From Capra hircus (taxonomy: Eukaryota > Chordata > Mammalia > Artiodactyla > Bovidae): a DNA stretch of 64,000 nucleotides. The translations under genes and the position numbers were made by a program. Shown piece by piece: positions 57,745-64,000 of the stretch; within the stretch, counting starts at the first letter, position 1; each line of letters opens with the position of its first letter. The notes beneath the pieces were generated by a model. The model saw nothing but the letters and a program-made list of their open reading frames with translations. It was not told the origin of the DNA and made no database searches. The stretch covers positions 41,668,271-41,732,270 of the forward strand of contig NC_030827.1 in NCBI RefSeq assembly GCF_001704415.2, written 5' to 3'.

Positions 57745-58595
57745 TGTGGGCCCCTGTCCAGCCTACTATCTGTCCCTGCTCAGCACCATCAGTAATTCTC
57801 CATGCACCTGTTACATTTGGCAAGAAAGATTGGAGAGCAGCTCAGCAGCATACCTGTAGACTCGGCATCCATTGACCCCCATCATTGCTTCAGTTCTGAC
57901 CATGCTTTCAGTTCTAACCACCGAGCCTTATCTATCTATTGCTAGTTCTCATTGTAGCATCTGCAAGGCCTCGCTGCCTCTTGCCATGATGGCTGGAGTG
58001 TGTTGCAAGCTGCCTGCCAGTCTGTCTTTCACTGCATTCCACCAGCCTTTGGAGACCCTGGTGCAGCTGTTTGCCTGAACCAAAGCCAGCCATTACTAGA
58101 TCCCTGTGATATGAAACCCTGCTCACCTCACCTAGTAAACAGAGACTAACTCCAGGACCTGGTTCTGTGCAGCTAGTACCAGCTATTCTCTTGCCGTTGG
58201 CTGAGCCAAGCCTCTAGGAACAGTGAGAACTCAGAGGGAAGTGCTGATCATACAGGTAAAAAAAGCCAAGGCTGGTAAGGAAATCACTGTTCCAAAGGAG
58301 TGGATCTGGTTGCTCCCAGCATATTACTCTGCCTTCAAATATGTCACCAAAAAATATTTGGCAGGGGATTTCTCTACCCAAAATGGGACAAAGGGAAAAA
58401 TGGCTGAATAACAGTTGGCATAAGGGACCTGGATAAATCCTCTCAAAAAGTATGGATTAAGAACAAACCAGGGAACAAGATAGGAGCCATGACTTCAGGC
58501 TCAAAGGAGATCATGCATGGAAAAGCAAGTGCCCACAGGAGAACCCCGAACCTGCAGGCAGGCTCCACACGGCCACACTGCCCGGCTCTGCAGTG
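57745..58595. other. No recognised feature
   Basis: The frame at 58223-58411 is lysine-rich with no domain known to me. Confidence 0.4.
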
Positions 58596-58710
58596 ACTGG
58601 CTGGCAGTGTGGCCATAGGCATTTATTTCATCTCTTTGGGCCTCTGTCCTCATCATTAAAACTGAAGATGATAAGGCCATTTGAAACCTTAAAGTAGTCA
58701 TCCTCTGACT
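58596..58710 (+). mobile_element. MIR-family SINE
   Basis: catctctttgggcctctgtc, ctcatcattaaaactgaaga resembles the MIR core. Confidence 0.5.
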
Positions 58711-59140
58711 TCAAGCTGGTGGATGGACCTTTTATTAAAACATAGTCAAAATGGGTCAATATCTTGAAAAAAAAATCACATGGGAGAGAAACAAATACAA
58801 GATAGAGAGTCATCTAGTTTTGAAAAATCAGCTGAGACAAAGAAAGGTTTGAACTGAGGAACAGGTACAGAGCAGCCAGACATGTTCTACTTAATAACAG
58901 TTACAAGAGCCACCAGACTCAAGAGGGTTCCATTATCAGATACATTTGAGAACTGCTGTCTGCTGCACGCTCTTCTTAGAGGCATCGTTCCTACTGAAGG
59001 CTCTGAGCAGTCTGGTACTATGGACTCCAGTTTAAGGCTTAAACCAGAGCTGTTAAAGCTTAGTTGACCATGGGATTCTTTTTTATATTTATTTATTGGC
59101 ATCACTCAGAGGGCATCCCACCACCATCAAGTGATTTTTT
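58711..59140. other. No recognised feature
   Basis: Nothing assigned. Confidence 0.4.
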
Positions 59141-59351
59141 TGGCTTCCCTGGTGGCTCAGATGGTAAAGAATCTGCCTATAATGCAGGAGACTCGGGTTT
59201 GATCTCTGGGTTGGGACGATCCCTTGGAGATGGGAATGGCAACCCACTCCGGTATTCCTTCCTGGAGAGTCCCATGGACAGAGGAGCCTGGCGGGCTACA
59301 GTCCATACAGTCCAAAGAGTCGGATACAACTGAAATGACTTAGTACACAGG
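59141..59351 (+). mobile_element. Bov-tA SINE
   Basis: ggcttccctggtggctcaga to tgaaatgacttagtacacag. A possible flank match, ggcatcactcaga at 59098 and ggcatcattcaga at 59350, is not immediately adjacent on the left. Confidence 0.92.
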
Positions 59352-60239
59352 CATCATTCAGAAGTGGACATCCAAGTTTCAGGTTGTGGAATATAGCACT
59401 ATAAAGGTGTTTTTGTTTTTTTCCCCCCTCTAAACATAAAGAAGCAAAAACCAACCAGGCATAATCTTAGTTTACCATTTGGAAGCTTGAGCAACAGCTC
59501 ACAGCTGGATACACATTCAAGGTCATAGCTGGCCTCGGCCTTCTCTTCCTTACTCACTGACCCTTGGGTCACTGAAAAGATACAGTCCAGCTGGGCGAAG
59601 CGGTGACCTCAGTCTTCACCAGCCATTTCTTATGGGGCCTCAGGACACACAGGATGCTGTCAGCAAACCAACCAACACAGAACTAAATCATGGTGATGTC
59701 TTCCTGCCTCGGGGACGCGCCTCTGCCTGCTCGGAGACTGCTCAGGGACAGTTAATTGCTTTTCAGCTCAGGCTACACAGCTTTCTCATATCCAGTATTC
59801 CCCAGGGTCATATTTTCTCAGGCTGCATTTTTCAGAGAATAGGGCAGTAGGAAGAGGAAAAAGGAGTGAGGGTGAGCAGTGGTGGGCAGGAAGCTGCTTT
59901 TTATCTTCATTGTGACTTAAATTACCATCTTCTAAATCCTTCACTTAAAAAAATAATTTAAAAAACCCACCTCTTTTCTCAATTTTAGCTTTTGGGTGTA
60001 AGGTTGAAGTTTTAAGCTCCAAACAAGAGGGCAGTATGGCCACTAATTCTCTAGGCAGGAGAGCAAGCATCTTCCATGGAGGGTAGGAGGAGCTTCCTCT
60101 CCGGGTGCTGATATGACGGTGGACAGAAGTGTTGAAGGAGTGGACAGCAGGTGGGCCACCTGGAACTCTGGGACGCGTCTCCTTAATGCTTCTGTCTTCC
60201 GTACTCCAGAGTCATACCGTCTCCCTTTCACATTTTGCT
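59352..60239. other. No recognised feature
   Basis: No repeat or domain-bearing frame recognised. Confidence 0.4.
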
Positions 60240-60806
60240 TTTCAGTTGCTGAATCATGTCCAACTCTTTGCAGTCCCACAGACTGCAGCACGCCAAGCTT
60301 CCCTGCTCTTCACTATCTTGTGGAATTTGCTCAGACTCATGACCATTGAGTTGGTAATGCCATCCAAGCATCTCATCCTCTGTTGCCTCCTTCTCCTCCT
60401 GCTCTCAATCTTTCCCAGCATCAAGATCTTTTTCTAAGGAGTCGGTTTTTCGCATCAGGTGGCCAAAGGAATAGAGCTTCAGCTTCAGCATCAGTCCTTC
60501 CAATGAATATTCAAGGTTGATTTCCTTTAGGATGGACTTTAGGATTTCCTTTAGGATGGTTTGATCTCTTTGCTGTCCAAGGGACTCTCAAGAGTCTTCT
60601 CCAACACCATAATTCAAAAGCATCACTTCTTCGGCGTTCAGCCTTCTTTATGGTCCAACTCTCACATTCATACATGACTACTGGAAAAACCATAGCTTTG
60701 ACTAGATGGACCTTTGTCGGCAAAGCAATGTCTCTGCTTTTTTAATATGCTGTCTAGGTTTGTCATAGCTTCTCTTCCAAGGAACAAGCGTCTTTCAATT
60801 TCATGT
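60240..60806 (-). mobile_element. BovB LINE 3' end, 0.57 kb, antisense
   Basis: ttttcagttgctgaatcatg to gcgtctttcaatttcatg. On the minus strand PTKVHLVKAMVFPVV and WCWRRLLRVPWT are readable. A 24-bp unit beginning gatttcctttaggatgg is tandemly repeated at 60519-60559. Confidence 0.9.
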
Positions 60807-61186
60807 GAGGCCTCTATTATGACCCATTATGCATTGATCTTTTATTTTATTATCAGAGGGATGCCTCTTTTCCTTTATTTTCAAATGCTTTGAAGATTTA
60901 TTACATCTAGTTGGCCACTTTCAACCTGCACTCACATGACCGGCCTCAATGCAGCTGGTTTTGTGCCTACCTACCTGAGTTGCAGGCACCTCTTGAACTG
61001 TTTTGTAGATTTTTTACAAAGGGAATTGGTCCATGTACAGTTGGTGAGTGGATATCTCCCTAGGGCAAGGAGAGTCTGAGGCTTCCTATTCTGCCATCTT
61101 GCTGACATCACTTCCTCTCCATCACTCAGTTTCCATGTTACTAATTTCACATTATATCTAAGAGCACACATGTCATTAAAATTCAT
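60807..61186. other. Unassigned, possibly retroviral flank
   Basis: cttcctattctgccatcttg recalls LTR-type repeats, but no termini or signals were found. Confidence 0.3.
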
Positions 61187-61253
61187 ATGACTTATTTTCC
61201 AGAGTAGTTCTTCCCCTCCTATGACTTATTTTCCAGAGTAGTTCTTCCCCTCT
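61187..61253. repeat. 34-bp tandem duplication
   Basis: Two near-identical units, each starting atgacttattttccagagta, at 61187-61220 and 61221-61253. They differ only at the final bases, so the duplication is recent or under recent conversion. Confidence 0.95.
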
Positions 61254-62424
61254 AAGTTATTTCCCTCCAGTGTGGCTTGTGAACCTCACTCTCTCTTTGT
61301 AGAGGTGATTATTCTTAAGAATCATGAGGTTCTTTTTTTTTTTTTTTGTCTGCCCTAAACAGCTGATAAGGGCAGAGCTCCATACCTGCAGTCAATGATA
61401 GACTGCATCCTGGGGACTGGCCAGGAAGACTAGGAACTGCTTTCCTTAGGAAGCAGTTCAGGTTGACAGTCCAGTACCAGAGGGTCAGTGGGGGCTGTAA
61501 CCCTTGCCATGAGGTGCTCTGTGGGCAGGAGCTGATGCTGTTAAGTTCCCCCCTGGTACTAAGAAGTACTGAGGCCTATTCTCAGAGCCTCTCAGCTTCC
61601 CAGAACACAGATAATGACATCTCAGTCACTGCCTTCACAAACCAGTAACTCTTATTCAAACAAAAAAGACGTTTCTGATTTCTCATAACTCCCTAAGTGC
61701 TTAAAAAAAAATCACATTCTTAATTACCCGCTCTACTGAGCTCCACCTTGATTTCACATCAAATTATTCCCAGTTTGCTCATTGCTGTGGGGAAGTGTGT
61801 GGCACAGGGGTGGGGGCAGGAGAGGAGGCTGAAAAATGCCTATAAATGTCAGGCCAAGTTTAAACACTCCAAATGGGAAAGACACTAGAGATAGCTGACT
61901 GGATTATCTCTCACATTCAGCCCTCCATTTACAGTCACCGCCCTCCCCAATCCTGATTTATTTAATGCTTCCATCTAATGAGCTTTGATTTGTGGCCAAC
62001 CATTGTACTCAGCCAGCTGTCCTGAAAACAACCCTGACACATGGCTTCTATCAAAGTTGTTGTGTGACTGTGAACTGGTTCAAACGTGGAGTAGTCACCT
62101 TAAAGGGAGGGAAAGGCCAATGCTGGCACAGACATGCTGGTCAATTTGGAAGGCAAGTCAGGCATTAGAGGGAGTCGCTGAGCAGAAAGGTGGATACCAT
62201 GAAGGTGCTGAAGTTGTGACTCAAGCTTGGGCAGCTGAACAGGTGGCATTTGGCCAAGGCTTGTTCTCTCCATTGATCACCACCGTGGTTGTAGTCAAAC
62301 CAACATCACAGGGAGCTGGGTCTTGAAGACGACTGGAGGTTGCCTCACCGGGTCAGCCCCTAGCCCTCGAAGAAGCACCTGGCTGTGAAACTCTTACAAC
62401 AAGAATTAGTCTTGGTCAAACACA
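61254..62424. other. No recognised feature apart from a T-run
   Basis: A 15-base T-run lies at 61333-61347. A frame of 113 codons at 61985-62326 ends in a valine-rich stretch but has no domain known to me. Confidence 0.4.
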
Positions 62425-63080
62425 TGTGGGTGAGGATGTGGAGAAACCAGAACCCTCATACACTGCTGAGGGGCAAGTAAGCTGGTGCAGCTTCTGTAGA
62501 AAAGTTTGGCAATTTCTTGAGAATATAAAAGAATATAAACGTAGAATTACTGTTTGTATTTTGAGGTATATACCTCCAAAGAACTGAAAATGGGCATTAA
62601 ATAGAACTTGTACATGGATGTTGATGGCAGCACTGTTTACAATAGCCAGCAGGTGGAAACAGCTTAGATGTCCATCAACTGAAGACCGAACAAACAAAAT
62701 GTGCTATGTCCACACAGTGGAATGTTACTCAACAATTAAAAGGAATGATACATGTTACAACATGGATAAACCTTGAATACATTATGCTAAGTGAAAGAAG
62801 GTGGTTACAAAAGACCATGTCTTGTATAATATGATTTCATTGATATGAAATATCTGAAGAGACAAATCCATGGATACAGAAAGCAGATTAGCGGTTGCCA
62901 GGAGTTAGGGAGGGACTGCTTAATGGAAATGAGGTTTCCTTTTGGGATAATGAAAAAGCTCTGGCACTAGACAGCAGTGATGACCACACAACACTGTGAA
63001 TGTACTTAATGTCAGTTTAAAATGGTTAAACAGTCACTTTTATGCTTTGTGTATTTTACCAGATACACACATAAAAGAAC
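62425..63080 (+). mobile_element. L1M-type LINE 3' end
   Basis: gtgaggatgtggagaaacca, caatagccagcaggtggaaa, gtgctatgtccacacagtgg, tatgctaagtgaaagaaggt, in sense order. Decayed, with no open frame of the ORF2 protein. Confidence 0.82.
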
Positions 63081-64000
63081 TACTCTTGGTCAATTATGCG
63101 CCTGCCCTACCCTCAGCTTTTGTTCTGTGCTTGCTGGCGCTCACCTCTGACTTTGCCCTTGGCCGATGCTTCCTGGACTCCCTGTGCATCTCAGTCTAGA
63201 TATTGTGCCAGTGATTTCCTAGTGTCGGATCCTCGGTCTGGCCCCGACTTCCACTTGTTCACGTGGGGCCTTCAGCTCCTGTCTTACCCCAATATACAAC
63301 CAAGAGAATGTGGTTACCGCTTCAGTCTGCTAAACAGTACTGCTGCTCAATCAGTCTGGTATTTACACAAAAATAGAAGTAGAGTCTATTCTGTTATTCT
63401 GCTCAAAACATAATCCTCAAGCCCCATGACAGATATCCAGAAGCTCTGTCTGAATATTAATTGGCCATGGAGCCTCAAAATAATGGCTCACAAATTCTCA
63501 GTAATTTTTTTGGTGTCACGAAAATTTCTGAATGAGTTGACTTTTTTCGACCATCTCCAGAAAGTGAGAAACTGCCTATTAAGCCAGTGTGTATGAATTG
63601 GTAGACTGTTAATATTCAAATGAACTTTCTCCTGTAACATTTAACCAATTGGCATGAGATGCAGGCAGCGAACATGTAGTCTTCAAGGCATTGTGTCTAT
63701 GGAATCCCATTATACGCTTGTTTACAATCCAGATGTCGAGATGCCCAGAGATTCTGGCTCAGGAAATCTCCATAAGGTCTCTTTGGCTCTTACACCTGAT
63801 CCTTGAACGTCTGCTTCAAACTCTCCCACAGTAAATATCAACTTGGCCACAAACTTACCCTCCATCTTTCCCAGAGCTATAGACCCCAGGGTCCCCCTGC
63901 AGCTCCAAACCCTCCCTAGGTAGAGGTCAGATGGAAGAAGGTACCAGGCATAGTCCTGAGCCCTAAGCGATCTTCTTTTCCTCTCTGAGACCTCTTGTAC
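63081..64000. other. No recognised feature
   Basis: Nothing assigned up to the window end. Confidence 0.4.

Noticed and set aside
61985..62326. 113-codon frame ending in a valine-rich stretch
   Set aside because: No family recognised, no splice-like edges, and it lies in intron or flank relative to PDZD2; insufficient support.

Overview
The window reads as nuclear DNA from a bovid ruminant. It is dense in ruminant-specific retroposons: tRNA-headed Bov-tA SINEs, Bov-A2 dimers and the BovB LINE with its (AGTTC)n/(AACTG)n-type 3' tail. It also has a cetartiodactyl CHR SINE, a ruminant-type L1 and older mammalian repeats (MIR, L2, L1M, MLT1, hAT and Tigger relics). It does not show cattle versus sheep or goat. 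There are no prokaryotic operons, no CRISPR array and no true tRNA or rRNA gene.

Only one host protein-coding segment can be supported. It is the start-codon exon of a PDZ protein on the minus strand (25511-25986), which I recognise as PDZD2. It begins at an ATG in good Kozak context, encodes 158 residues plus 2 nt, and ends at a consensus GTGAGT donor. The next PDZD2 exon should lie at lower coordinates but is not seen, so bases 1-25510 read as the following intron. Sequence above about 26.2 kb reads as 5' leader plus the preceding intron or upstream flank. The leader, if it extends that far, carries two upstream ATGs whose reading frames overlap at TGATG, the second running past the main ATG.

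Layout. 1-12 kb: decayed DNA transposons (a hAT with 8-bp target duplication, a Tigger/MER2-like element), an L1M 3' end, Bov-tA copies, an MLT1-like LTR and a 50-bp mariner relic. 12.6-17 kb: antisense L1, a relic of a hAT-Charlie transposase, a Bov-tA dimer and an AT-rich tract. 17-25 kb: MIRs, an MLT1 LTR, and a 1.27-kb BovB 3' segment. 25.5-27 kb: the PDZD2 exon and a CACA/GATGCACA repeat. 28-36.6 kb: BovB copies including the longest here (2.2 kb, antisense), L2, MIR and CHR. 36.8-43.4 kb: several LTR-type segments invaded by SINEs and by a BovB. 44-51 kb: SINEs, and a nested complex of a palindromic DNA transposon, L1 and an inverted BovB. 51-64 kb: mostly unrecognised sequence with scattered SINEs, a BovB, a 34-bp tandem duplication and an L1M 3' end.

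No unknown biological system was found. The second-look items are nested or chimeric insertions, the upstream ORFs of PDZD2 and a degraded transposase. Family names come from remembered consensus features without any database search, so subfamily labels are provisional and repeat borders are mostly good to about 10-30 bases.
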